A stretch of DNA of 64,000 nucleotides from an uncultured Desulfobacteraceae bacterium. GTDB lineage: Bacteria; Desulfobacterota; Desulfobacteria; Desulfobacterales; UBA5852. Numbering within the stretch: position 1 is the stretch's first letter; each line of letters begins with the position of its first letter. The position numbers and the translations under genes were made by a program. The DNA is taken from assembly GCA_913060875.1 (NCBI GenBank), contig CAJXSL010000019.1, positions 24,999 through 88,998 on the forward strand, written 5' to 3'. The notes under the pieces are model-generated. The model saw only the letters and a program-made list of their open reading frames with translations. It was not told the origin of the DNA and searched no databases. This document shows positions 51,717-60,302 of this stretch, piece after piece.

Positions 51717-53006
51717 TCAATTATCCATAAGATGAGCTTTGGCGTAGCGCTTTAGGCGGGTGGGTCGGGCAGGTCGGCGGCCATCGAAAAAATCGCAGTC
51801 CCGATAATAGCGCAAATCTTTAAGCCATTTTCGGTAAAAAGGCGCATCGGCTTTCCATTGCCGCATCAATCCCAGGGGATGGTGCCTCAAATCCCGCAAT
51901 GGACCGCCGAGCTCCGAGGGATCGCGAAAGCACTCCCATTCGCAGGCGTAACAGTCCCCCGCGTTTACGGCGGGCACATCGGAGCAATTCCAGAAAGGCC
52001 CCAAATCCTCTTCACCCCGGTAACCACAAGGGTAGGTATGGCCTCGGGCGGCATCGACAAAAAAATAATCCAGACCGCCGCGGCAGGCATAGCCCCGATG
52101 ACCGCTTTGAAATTGCCGATGCAAGGCATGCAGCGAACAAAGCGGGGTAAAAATTCTCAGGCGGGAGCGATTTTCCACCACGGACTTTGCCAGGACGTCG
52201 AAGAGATGCGCCTTTTCCCGCTTGGAAAATGACACGATCGAAGACGTTGCCGTGGCACCGTAGACCGCGTTCAAATCATCACCGTCCTTATCGCTGTCAA
52301 TGCTCATGGGGTAGCAGACATTCGCGATGGAAAACCCCAGATTGGCAATGAACCGAAAAAATCGGTCGAACCCTGAATGCAGGCGTTCGCGAAAGATGGC
52401 CGGCGACACCCCCTTGCCGTCCGGTCCGGACGGTTTCAGGAAAGGAATTGCGCGAGGACCTTCAAGGTTGCGATTGATGCCCAGATTGGCCGATGGGTAG
52501 AGGCCATAGGCCTGGAAAATCGGCAGCGCCCTTTCGATACCGCGGATGACCCCTTCGAACCCCCGCATGCGCTCGTGGGTAGCAGGATCGGCGGAATCGA
52601 TGCTGATCCAGAAATTCCGCAGCGGGGTTGCCGCCAGCTTTTCCGCCAGGCGATGAACCCGGTCGGCAAACCCGGGTTTCTCGGGCGCGCGGAATAAAAA
52701 CCCGTTGGTGCCCGTTCGAATATAGGTAATCCCGGCGGATCCGGCATAATCCATCAGCGGCACGAGATCGTCTAGGGCCATGAAGGGTTCCCCCCCGGTA
52801 AACGAAACCGCATCGATGCCCTGCTCGGCAGCGGCATCGATCATTCGTTTCACAGCATCCGGTGTCAGGCTGTGACGGGGGAAGTGTTCATGGATATTCA
52901 TCCCGCATTGAGGGCAGGTGGCATTACAACGGTCCGTCAGTTGAATAATCAACTGGCCCGGCAGACGACCCTGCCGGATCAGATTAAAATAGTTTTTAGG
53001 TTTCAT
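51717..53006 (-). CDS. Radical SAM protein with SPASM-like C-terminus
   Basis: A 429-aa radical SAM enzyme. The cluster motif is CNATCPQC near residues 27-34, GGEP follows near 71-74, and SPASM-like cysteines occur in RGGLDYFFVD, YPCGYRG, and YACEWECF near 310-365. It would use SAM to make a radical for an unknown reaction. It lies 102 nt downstream of the PHP-glycosyltransferase gene in the same direction. Two small proteins are encoded just downstream; one could be a substrate peptide, but this is a guess. Confidence 0.88.
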   Translation of the reverse strand: MKPKNYFNLIRQGRLPGQLIIQLTDRCNATCPQCGMNIHEHFPRHSLTPDAVKRMIDAAAEQGIDAVSFTGGEPFMALDDLVPLMDYAGSAGITYIRTGTNGFLFRAPEKPGFADRVHRLAEKLAATPLRNFWISIDSADPATHERMRGFEGVIRGIERALPIFQAYGLYPSANLGINRNLEGPRAIPFLKPSGPDGKGVSPAIFRERLHSGFDRFFRFIANLGFSIANVCYPMSIDSDKDGDDLNAVYGATATSSIVSFSKREKAHLFDVLAKSVVENRSRLRIFTPLCSLHALHRQFQSGHRGYACRGGLDYFFVDAARGHTYPCGYRGEEDLGPFWNCSDVPAVNAGDCYACEWECFRDPSELGGPLRDLRHHPLGLMRQWKADAPFYRKWLKDLRYYRDCDFFDGRRPARPTRLKRYAKAHLMDN

Positions 53007-53108
53007 GAAAAACGATCGTCGTGGCCCCCTCTTTGAAAAAGTTGTTTCCGCTCATGTTACGGCAGTATCAGCGACTCGCCTGTCAATGATCTGTGAACAG
53101 GCGACAAT

Positions 53109-55571
53109 TTAAAATCCGGAGACCCATTGAAATCCTTCCCCGGTTTGAATTTGTTTGTATGTTTCCCATGTTTCCAGAAATGCGGCATCAAATGAACGGG
53201 CTTCCATATAGCGGCGCGCTTCCTGCCCCATGGCTTTGCGCCGTTGCGGATCGACCAGCATCTTTTCGACGGCGTCCACGAAATCATCAATGTCGTTGCC
53301 CCTGGCGACCAACCCGGTTTTATTCGGCAGCATGTTCTCCTTGGGCCCCCCCTGGTCCGACACCACCACCGGAAGCCCACATGCCTGGGCCTCCAGAACC
53401 ACATTGCCGAAGGTGTCGGTGGTACTGGGAAAGGCAAACAAATCCGCTGATGCATAGGCGGCCACGAGGTCTTCACCGGCCAGGGCACCGGTAAAAGTGC
53501 AGGGCAAATCGTCCAATTGACGTTGCATCTCCGCTCGGTAGGGGCCATCCCCCACCACCACCAGATGGGTCTGGGGGTGCCGGCGATGGATACGCCGATA
53601 GGCTTCCGCCAGGATGTCAAGATTTTTTTCTTTGGAAACACGCCCGACATAAAGCAATTTGGTTTCGGCCGTCACCCCGAAGTGCTGCTGGTAGAAACCG
53701 TTGCGGTTCGCCGGGGTGAACCGCTGGATATCGATGCCGCGAGGATAAAGGGCAATTTTAGCGCCGTTGATCCCATGGTCAATGAGTTCCTGGCGGGTGC
53801 TTTCGGAGGGGGCATAGATGAGATCCATTTGATCGTAGTACCAGACCACAAATTTCCAGGTGAGTTCTTCCATGGCCTCATCACCGGTCAAAAACTGTGC
53901 ATATTGGGGCAATTGGGTATGGTAGGTTCCGCAGAAGGGTAGCTTCAGAATGCGGGCGATGGCCAGCGCGGCCAAGCCGATCGGACCGGGCGTGGCCGAA
54001 TGGATGCGGGTAAAGCCTTGCTCGTAACAATAGCGCAACATCTCCAGCAGGGGGGGGTAGAACAGTTTCTGTTCGCGATATTCCGGCAGTTCGTAAATGC
54101 CGATGGGCTTGAACGTCTTGACACCCGGTTGAGATGTTTCCGGTGCTTCATTGCAGGTGATCACCTGCAAGGGCTTGCCGTTTCGCAAAGCCACCTTCAC
54201 CTGTTGCTGGATGGTCAAGGCCACCCCGTTGGTGTCATAGAAGGTATCGGTAAAGTGGGCCATACGCACCGTATCGGCCGTATCGTCTCCATCGGGCGGT
54301 TGCACACCAAAATGCGCCCGAACGGACTGGGTAAAATCCCGGTCCTTGGAGAAAATGGAAAAGGCGATGAAATAAGGGGCCAACAGGCCATAAAGGCCAC
54401 CCGCCGATCCGATGGTATGAAAAATATTGAAAACGTTTCCGCCCACCAGGTGGTTCATGGCATGATTGGCAAAGTTGATGATGGTCTGGTTGGCAACCTG
54501 GTTGACGAAATCAAACCAGGCTGTCTCCGAGTGGCGATCGGAATTATGGCCTTTCAGCGCCACCGTATGGAACTGCATGTCGTTCCTGAGCAACCGCGTG
54601 GTGGTGTGCCTGAGCAGTCCAAAAAGGTCATCGGAAGGCGGCACGGCCTTGTCCCGCTTGTGGGAATTGAGAAAGAAATAGACTTTGTCCAGCAGACGGC
54701 CCTCCCCTTTGCGGCCGGTATCCGCAACCGGACGCAGGGACCGGTCCAGGAACTTCATCAGAAGGTCTTTGTCCTGGAAACGCTCCAGATTGAATTTGCT
54801 GCGATAATACTGGTAAGCGATGCCGTAAAAGTTGTGCGCCATGGTTTCCGGAAGGGAAGCGTGGCGAATAGCCCGGCTTTGTCCGCTTTCAATACCCGCC
54901 AGTGCCTCGGCCACATCAGAGGCCCCGGGGATCTCCGTGTAGGTTCGGGCGATGTTGAGGGCACTGTGGTCATCGGATCCGCCGGTGATGTTTTTCGCCC
55001 ACGACCTGGGAAAGCCCGGCTCAATGCCATGATGTTCGACCAGGCGGGCCATCAAATCCGGGGTGAGTGACTTCAAAATTTCTTCCAAACCGTCATTGGC
55101 CGCATCGTTGCGTGCCCCGTTCATTTCAAAATTCTTGAATAGCAGAAGCATTTTTTCGAAATGCGCGATGCGCAAACGATCATTGACGCCGTACAGGGGG
55201 TGGGCCAGTACATGCACAATCCCCTGGGCCTGCAGATAATCCACGAGGTAAAAGACGTTTTCCCGGCATTTTTGGATATCGGCATGCTGGCGCTCATCGA
55301 TATTCAGGGCCAGCACGTGGAGCTTGCACTGATCATCGGGAAAGTAAGTCGTTATCTCCTCGCTGATGAACGTATGGGGCAGATGAGCAATCTCCAATGC
55401 GCCTTCGATGCGGTTGTGGTCGGATATGGTAACGTGGGTCATGCCACGCTCACGCGCGATGCGATAGATGTCAAGCGGTTCCGTGAAGCTTTCCGGACAT
55501 CCGATTTTTTTCAGCACCCAGGCCGATGGTCGTTTCGAATGTTTGGAATGGACATGTAGATCAACACGCAT
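53109..55571 (-). CDS. PHP domain-glycosyltransferase (GT4) fusion
   Basis: An 820-aa fusion. The N-terminal PHP metallohydrolase domain (about 1-250) begins MRVDLHVHSKHSK and has ISDHNR near residue 50, HPLYGVND near 120 and GGSDDHSALN near 195. A linker rich in helices follows. The C-terminal GT-B glycosyltransferase (about 430-810) has LLYVGRVSKEKNLD near 655, VVGDGPYRAEM, and FAFPSTTDTFGNVVLEAQACG near 715-735. It likely makes and hydrolyses sugar-containing lipids. The start at 55571 has AAGGAG upstream. It faces away from phoU and the pst genes. Confidence 0.85.
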   Translation of the reverse strand: MRVDLHVHSKHSKRPSAWVLKKIGCPESFTEPLDIYRIARERGMTHVTISDHNRIEGALEIAHLPHTFISEEITTYFPDDQCKLHVLALNIDERQHADIQKCRENVFYLVDYLQAQGIVHVLAHPLYGVNDRLRIAHFEKMLLLFKNFEMNGARNDAANDGLEEILKSLTPDLMARLVEHHGIEPGFPRSWAKNITGGSDDHSALNIARTYTEIPGASDVAEALAGIESGQSRAIRHASLPETMAHNFYGIAYQYYRSKFNLERFQDKDLLMKFLDRSLRPVADTGRKGEGRLLDKVYFFLNSHKRDKAVPPSDDLFGLLRHTTTRLLRNDMQFHTVALKGHNSDRHSETAWFDFVNQVANQTIINFANHAMNHLVGGNVFNIFHTIGSAGGLYGLLAPYFIAFSIFSKDRDFTQSVRAHFGVQPPDGDDTADTVRMAHFTDTFYDTNGVALTIQQQVKVALRNGKPLQVITCNEAPETSQPGVKTFKPIGIYELPEYREQKLFYPPLLEMLRYCYEQGFTRIHSATPGPIGLAALAIARILKLPFCGTYHTQLPQYAQFLTGDEAMEELTWKFVVWYYDQMDLIYAPSESTRQELIDHGINGAKIALYPRGIDIQRFTPANRNGFYQQHFGVTAETKLLYVGRVSKEKNLDILAEAYRRIHRRHPQTHLVVVGDGPYRAEMQRQLDDLPCTFTGALAGEDLVAAYASADLFAFPSTTDTFGNVVLEAQACGLPVVVSDQGGPKENMLPNKTGLVARGNDIDDFVDAVEKMLVDPQRRKAMGQEARRYMEARSFDAAFLETWETYKQIQTGEGFQWVSGF

Positions 55572-55920
55572 AGCAACTCCTTCCATAGCTGGCGACGATA
55601 CCTGAATCGATCATCGTTTTGACGTGTTGATTTCAACGCTCCGGCTGTTAAAGTAAGATGAGTATTTCTTTAGATAATCGATAGGAAACGAAAACAATTG
55701 ACGCTTGCACGCATTGCGGTTTGAAAACAAAATAAATTTTATGATAATTCAAATTGTTACCATAATTCTAACCTGTTTCTAACGTGGTGCTAACAAAGAA
55801 AGCGTTATGGGATGCGATACTTTTTGAAACCATCAGCGGCATGGTGATCAAAGCAACCCCTATAGCTTTCCAAGATGATTCAGCGTTGCGGTCAACCACG
55901 CCAAACGAGAAGGGATAGCA
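55572..55920. other. Divergent spacer between the fusion gene and phoU
   Basis: About 350 nt. The phoU side holds a PHO-box array (55768-55794). The rest is AT-rich with no gene. No PHO box was found facing the fusion gene. Confidence 0.5.
55768..55794 (+). promoter_or_regulatory. Putative PHO box upstream of phoU
   Basis: CTAAC at 55768, 55779 and 55790, with an exact 11-nt period. This is the cleanest of the four arrays. Confidence 0.65.
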
Positions 55921-56577
55921 ATGGCCAGACATTTTCATAAGGAATTGGAAAAGTTAAAAAAGATGATTCTATCGTTGGGCGCCATGGTGGAAGAACGCGT
56001 CCGCCGTGCGGGCAGTGCCGTCATGGAAAAAGACGCTGTCATCGCCGAGGAAATCATCCGCTCGGATTTCGAAATCGATGAAATGGAAGTGGAAATCGAA
56101 GAGGAGTGCCTTAAAATCATGGCCCTGCACCAGCCGGTCGCCATCGATCTGCGGTTTCTGATTGCCGTCATCAAGATCAACAATGATCTCGAACGCATCG
56201 CCGACGAAACGGTCAACATTGCCCAGCGCATCAAAACCATGGTCAAGGACAAGCCGGCCAACATAGCCTTCGACTATGAACCCATGACCGCTGAAGTGGA
56301 AAAAATGCTCAAACTGAGCCTGGATGCCCTGGTCAACATGGATGTCGATATGGCCTTTAAAGTGGTTACCATGGATGATGAAGTCGATGACATCCATCGC
56401 CAAGTATACCAGCTCATTCGCGAAGAAATAAAACAATACCCGGATCAGGTTGCCTTTTTTATCAATTTTTATCTCATTTCACGGCACCTGGAGCGCATCG
56501 CCGACCACGCGACCAACATCTCCGAGGAAGTCATTTATTTGATCGAAGGTGAGATTGTGCGGCATGCGGCCTATTAG
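55921..56577 (+). CDS. phoU: Phosphate signalling protein PhoU
   Basis: A 218-aa all-helical protein made of two three-helix PhoU repeats with acidic metal-binding motifs (ERIADETVNIAQRI near residue 90 and LERIADHATNISEEV near 190). It links the Pst transporter with PhoR and lowers Pho signalling when phosphate is ample. Its 3' end overlaps the start of the next gene. The PHO-box array precedes it. Confidence 0.95.
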   Translation: MARHFHKELEKLKKMILSLGAMVEERVRRAGSAVMEKDAVIAEEIIRSDFEIDEMEVEIEEECLKIMALHQPVAIDLRFLIAVIKINNDLERIADETVNIAQRIKTMVKDKPANIAFDYEPMTAEVEKMLKLSLDALVNMDVDMAFKVVTMDDEVDDIHRQVYQLIREEIKQYPDQVAFFINFYLISRHLERIADHATNISEEVIYLIEGEIVRHAAY

Positions 56578-57253
56578 CTTCCTCCACGTGCCGTCCGGGC
56601 CGGGCAGCCACAATCGCCCCGCACTATTCCGGTCGGCCGCACTGAACCGCAGCGCTTTGGCCTTGCTCTTTATCGTCTGCTTGGGGTGTGCGGCGCAAAC
56701 CCCACCCTCGCCGGGGCAAAGCGTCACGCCGCCTCCGGCCGGCCCTGAATCCTCTTTGTCGCTGCCTTCTTTTGGCCCGGCAACGGCAACGGTTACGCTG
56801 ACCGTTTTTGAAGAATACCAATGAGGGTTTTGTGCGCGGCTCGAGCCGACCCTTCAGCAGGTGCTGGAAACCTACCCCCAAAACCTCCGTCTGGTGATCA
56901 TGCCCTTCCCGGCCATGGAGAGCCAATCCTCCTGGCTGGCCGCTTCCGCCGCCCTGGCCGCCCACAAGCAAATGCGCTTTCAGGCCTTTCGGGAACAGCT
57001 CTTCCAGCACGAAGGCCCCATTTCGGCAACCGATCTGAATGAAATGGCCGATATGGTGGCGCTGGACATACCCCGGTTCCAACACGATTTGGTATCGACC
57101 GCGATTCAACGTCTCCTCGTTCACGCCATCAATAGCGGTGTTGCACGGGGGGTCACGGGCACGCCCACCGTTTTCGTCAATCAGACGCCGTTGGAACAAA
57201 TCGACTTCGATGCGATTTCTAAGGCCATTCAACAGGCCCGCCCTTCTCTTTGA
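56564..57253 (+). CDS. DsbA-like thioredoxin-fold selenoprotein (in-frame TGA at 56822)
   Basis: The frame from 56564 runs to an in-frame TGA at 56822-56824 and continues in the same frame to 57253. At the TGA the protein reads VFEEYQ-[TGA]-GFCARLEPTL, where DsbA-like thioredoxins have the active site CxxC (for example QCPFC). The TGA thus replaces the first Cys of a UxxC site, as expected for selenocysteine. Downstream sequence is intact: LRLVIMPFPAM, ATDLNEMADMVALD and the cis-Pro-like TGTPTVFVNQTPL. The first about 50 residues look like a signal or lipoprotein region. The start is uncertain (GTG 56549 or ATG 56564). A real stop and broken gene is the alternative. Confidence 0.82.
56822..56852 (+). 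promoter_or_regulatory. Selenocysteine codon and possible SECIS hairpin
   Basis: TGA at 56822-56824 is followed by GGGT (56825-56828) and CGGC (56837-56840), which can pair with ACCC (56849-56852) and GCCG (56845-56848) around a TCGA loop. The loop starts 16 nt after the TGA, which is in the bacterial range. The bulge on the left is larger than usual. Confidence 0.5.
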
Positions 57254-57365
57254 ACAGCACCCTTGGACGCTTCACCTAACACCTTGAATTGATAGCAGTT
57301 CGACAAGGCTGTCGCGGCGCCCCGCCTTCTTGTTCACAAAAACCTATCGCAAAACTAGTGCTTTA

Positions 57366-57392
57366 TTAACTTCCGCCTAACAGTCCTCTAAC
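57366..57392 (+). promoter_or_regulatory. Putative PHO box upstream of pstC
   Basis: TTAAC (57366), CTAAC (57377) and CTAAC (57388) with an exact 11-nt period, then TTCATTTTAG. Confidence 0.62.
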
Positions 57393-57478
57393 ACGTTCAT
57401 TTTAGCTTGCCGGCGCGATTGAGAAATTGCGTCACGTGGAAATATCCGTAACGAAGGCATTTGTACGGGGCATTGCCA

Positions 57479-58870
57479 ATGATTTCACCGTATATGATTT
57501 TCGCAGCCATTCTGCTCCTGACCTCAGGGGCTTATGTTATCGGGCGCAAGCGGGCCTTTGCGGTCGCCGGTGATCGCGCCGGTTTGATGCAGATGCATTC
57601 GCGGCCGACGTACTACGGTCTTCTGACCGCCATGTGGTGCGGGATCCCTGCGCTGGTGATTTTCAGCGCCTGGTCGGTTTTCGAGTCCGGCATCATTACC
57701 CAGTTGGTCATTGCCGGCATGCCCGATTCCATCCGCGACCTGCCGCCGGATCGCCTTAACCTTATTGTCAATGACATCAAAAATCTGGTCAGCGGCAATA
57801 TTGTTTCCGCCGAGATGAACCAAACCCTCAGAGCGGCGGCCGATCACTATCGCCAGTTGCAGGCCATCAGCAGCGCCGCCCTGACCGTGGTCGTTTTGGC
57901 CCTTATCATGATTGCCACGACGATGATCATGCGGGCCATATCCCCTTCCCTGCGGGCCCGCAACCAGGTCGAAACCATCATCAAATGGATCTTGATCGCC
58001 TGCTCAACGATTGCAATTTTTACGACCATCGGCATTTTGCTTTCGGTCCTATTCGAAGCCATCCGTTTTTTCGAAAAAATATCCCTGACCGAGTTTTTGT
58101 TTGGACTCAAGTGGAGCCCCCAGATGGCCATCCGGGAAGACCAGGTGGGCTCTTCAGGCGCTTTTGGCGCCATACCGGTTTTCGCCGGTACACTGATGAT
58201 CTCGGCCATTGCCATGGTGGTGGCCGTTCCCATCGGTCTCATGTCGGCCATCTACCTTTCCGAATACGCCAATCGCCGCTTCCGGGCGATTGCCAAACCG
58301 CTGATGGAAATTCTCGCGGGCATTCCCACGGTGGTTTACGGCTTTTTCGCCGCCCTGACCGTTGCCCCCATGATTCGGGATACCGGCCTCGGTTTGGGCC
58401 TCGACGTCTCCTCTGAAAGTGCTTTGGCCGCCGGGCTGGTCATGGGCATCATGATCATCCCCTTCGTATCGTCGCTGTCGGACGACGTCATCAATGCCGT
58501 GCCCCAGGCCATGCGCGATGGTGCCTACGGTCTTGGTGCCACCCAGTCCGAAACGGTCAAGCAAGTTGTTCTTCCGGCCGCCCTGCCCGGTATTGTCGGG
58601 GGGGTTCTGCTGGCGGTTTCACGGGCCATCGGCGAAACCATGATCGTGGTCATGGCGGCCGGCCTGGCCGCCAATCTCACGGCCAACCCGCTCAAAACGG
58701 TCACCACGGTAACGGTCCAGATCGTCACGCTGTTGGTGGGTGACCAGGAATTCGACAGCCCCAAGACCCTGGCAGCCTTTGCCCTGGGCCTGGTTCTGTT
58801 TATCGCTACCCTGATCCTGAATGTGATCGCCCTTCACGTGGTTCGCAAATACAGGGAACAATATGAATAA
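57479..58870 (+). CDS. pstC: Phosphate ABC transporter permease PstC
   Basis: A 463-aa permease with the usual binding-protein-dependent motif near residue 350 (PQAMRDGAYGLGATQSETVKQV) and an RAIGETMIVVMAAG stretch near 395. There is a long loop of about 90 residues between the first helices. It forms the channel with PstA. The start at 57479 is preferred; a TTG at 57461 is possible. It overlaps pstA by 8 nt. Confidence 0.93.
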   Translation: MISPYMIFAAILLLTSGAYVIGRKRAFAVAGDRAGLMQMHSRPTYYGLLTAMWCGIPALVIFSAWSVFESGIITQLVIAGMPDSIRDLPPDRLNLIVNDIKNLVSGNIVSAEMNQTLRAAADHYRQLQAISSAALTVVVLALIMIATTMIMRAISPSLRARNQVETIIKWILIACSTIAIFTTIGILLSVLFEAIRFFEKISLTEFLFGLKWSPQMAIREDQVGSSGAFGAIPVFAGTLMISAIAMVVAVPIGLMSAIYLSEYANRRFRAIAKPLMEILAGIPTVVYGFFAALTVAPMIRDTGLGLGLDVSSESALAAGLVMGIMIIPFVSSLSDDVINAVPQAMRDGAYGLGATQSETVKQVVLPAALPGIVGGVLLAVSRAIGETMIVVMAAGLAANLTANPLKTVTTVTVQIVTLLVGDQEFDSPKTLAAFALGLVLFIATLILNVIALHVVRKYREQYE

Positions 58871-60164
58871 TCCCTCTTCCCAACCAAATGGTCTGAACCC
58901 GCAAGGGCGACGCGCCATTGAAATTGTCAACGCGGGGTTGGCCCGGCGTTACCGTAAAGAACGCCGTTTCAGGCTCTATGGCATCAGTGCCATTCTGGCC
59001 AGCTTATTGTTTCTGTCGTTTCTTTTCGGCAGCATTATCTCCAAAGGGTATTCCGCGTTTCAGCAGACCTTCATCCAGCTGGATATCTTCTTCGACCCGG
59101 CTATCCTGAGCCAGGAATCGCTGTCCACGGCCAACTACCCCGGTATTGTGAAACAATCCCTTCGCCAGATGTTCCCGGAAGTCAAATCACGGCAGGATAA
59201 ACGGATGCTCTATCGTTTGGTCAGCAGCGGCGCCTCTTTTCAGATTCGCCAAATGGTGCTGGATTCGCCGGAGATGATCGGGCAGACGCTTCAGGTCTGG
59301 GTCATCGCGGATGATGACATCGACATGTTGGAAAAAGGCCATTTCGATCTGGAGGCACCGGAGGGCGAGCGCCGCATCAAAGACATCCAGTTGGCCTGGG
59401 TGGATCGGCTCAAGAAAGAAAGCCGGATCGAGAAACGGTTCAATCGGATCCTGTTCACGGCCGGTGATTCGCGTGAACCCGAATTGGCCGGCATCCTGGG
59501 GGCCGTCGCCGGATCGTTTTATACCTTGCTGGTAACGCTTTTGCTTTCCTTTCCAATCGGCATTGCCTCTGCCGTTTACCTGGAAGAGTTTGCCACCCAA
59601 AACCGCTGGACCGACCTGATCGAAGTCAACATCAACAACCTGGCGGCCGTACCGTCCATTGTATTCGGTCTCCTGGGGTTGGCCGTTTTTCTCAATTTTT
59701 TTGGTCTTCCGCGCTCCGCCCCGCTGGTCGGCGGTCTTGTTTTAACCCTGATGACCCTGCCGACCATCATCATCGCCAGTCGGGCGTCCCTGCAGTCGGT
59801 ACCGCCGTCCATTCGCGAAGCGGCCCTGGGTATCGGGGCATCCAAAATGCAGATGGTCACGCATCACGTGCTGCCCCTGGCACTTCCCGGCATCCTGACC
59901 GGTACGATCATCGGCATGGCAAGGGCCTTAGGGGAATCCGCGCCCTTGCTCATGATCGGCATGGTGGCGTTTATCGTGGATGTACCCGGCGGTTTTACAG
60001 ATCCGTCAACCGTCCTGCCGGTCCAGATTTTTCTCTGGGCAGACAGCCCCGAGCGCGCTTTTGTGGAACGGACCTCGGCGGCCACCATCGTACTGCTGGC
60101 CTTTTTAATTATAATGAACGCTTCCGCTGTCTACCTGCGCAAAAAATTTGAAAGGCGATGGTAG
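58863..60164 (+). CDS. pstA: Phosphate ABC transporter permease PstA
   Basis: A 433-aa permease, longer than the roughly 300-aa standard because of about 140 residues between helix one (near 42-62) and the transport domain (starting near 215), probably periplasmic. The family motif PPSIREAALGIGASKMQMVTH lies near 317-337 and RALGESAPLLMIG near 355. It pairs with PstC. It overlaps pstC by 8 nt. Confidence 0.93.
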   Translation: MNNPSSQPNGLNPQGRRAIEIVNAGLARRYRKERRFRLYGISAILASLLFLSFLFGSIISKGYSAFQQTFIQLDIFFDPAILSQESLSTANYPGIVKQSLRQMFPEVKSRQDKRMLYRLVSSGASFQIRQMVLDSPEMIGQTLQVWVIADDDIDMLEKGHFDLEAPEGERRIKDIQLAWVDRLKKESRIEKRFNRILFTAGDSREPELAGILGAVAGSFYTLLVTLLLSFPIGIASAVYLEEFATQNRWTDLIEVNINNLAAVPSIVFGLLGLAVFLNFFGLPRSAPLVGGLVLTLMTLPTIIIASRASLQSVPPSIREAALGIGASKMQMVTHHVLPLALPGILTGTIIGMARALGESAPLLMIGMVAFIVDVPGGFTDPSTVLPVQIFLWADSPERAFVERTSAATIVLLAFLIIMNASAVYLRKKFERRW

Positions 60165-60201
60165 CGACTTTTATGAAAATTTTAAGCTCAATGCAGCGGT
60201 T

Positions 60202-60217
60202 CTAACCGCCGCCTAAT
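60202..60217 (+). promoter_or_regulatory. Putative PHO box upstream of pstS
   Basis: CTAAC at 60202 and CTAAT at 60213 (11 nt apart), then GTTCATTTTAG, which is also found after the pstC array. Confidence 0.5.
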
Positions 60218-60302
60218 GTTTACGGTTCATTTTAGGAAAAGAGGGCAATGCGCCTTTTTGGTTCAACTACTCAAAGAAGGATTAACAACTCAGGAGGTAC
60301 AC

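Noticed and set aside
56549..56824. 91-aa frame ending at TGA as a separate gene or pseudogene
   Set aside because: The frame continues in register after the TGA with a matching thioredoxin-fold sequence, and the TGA falls exactly on the first Cys of CxxC; selenocysteine explains this better than a chance stop.
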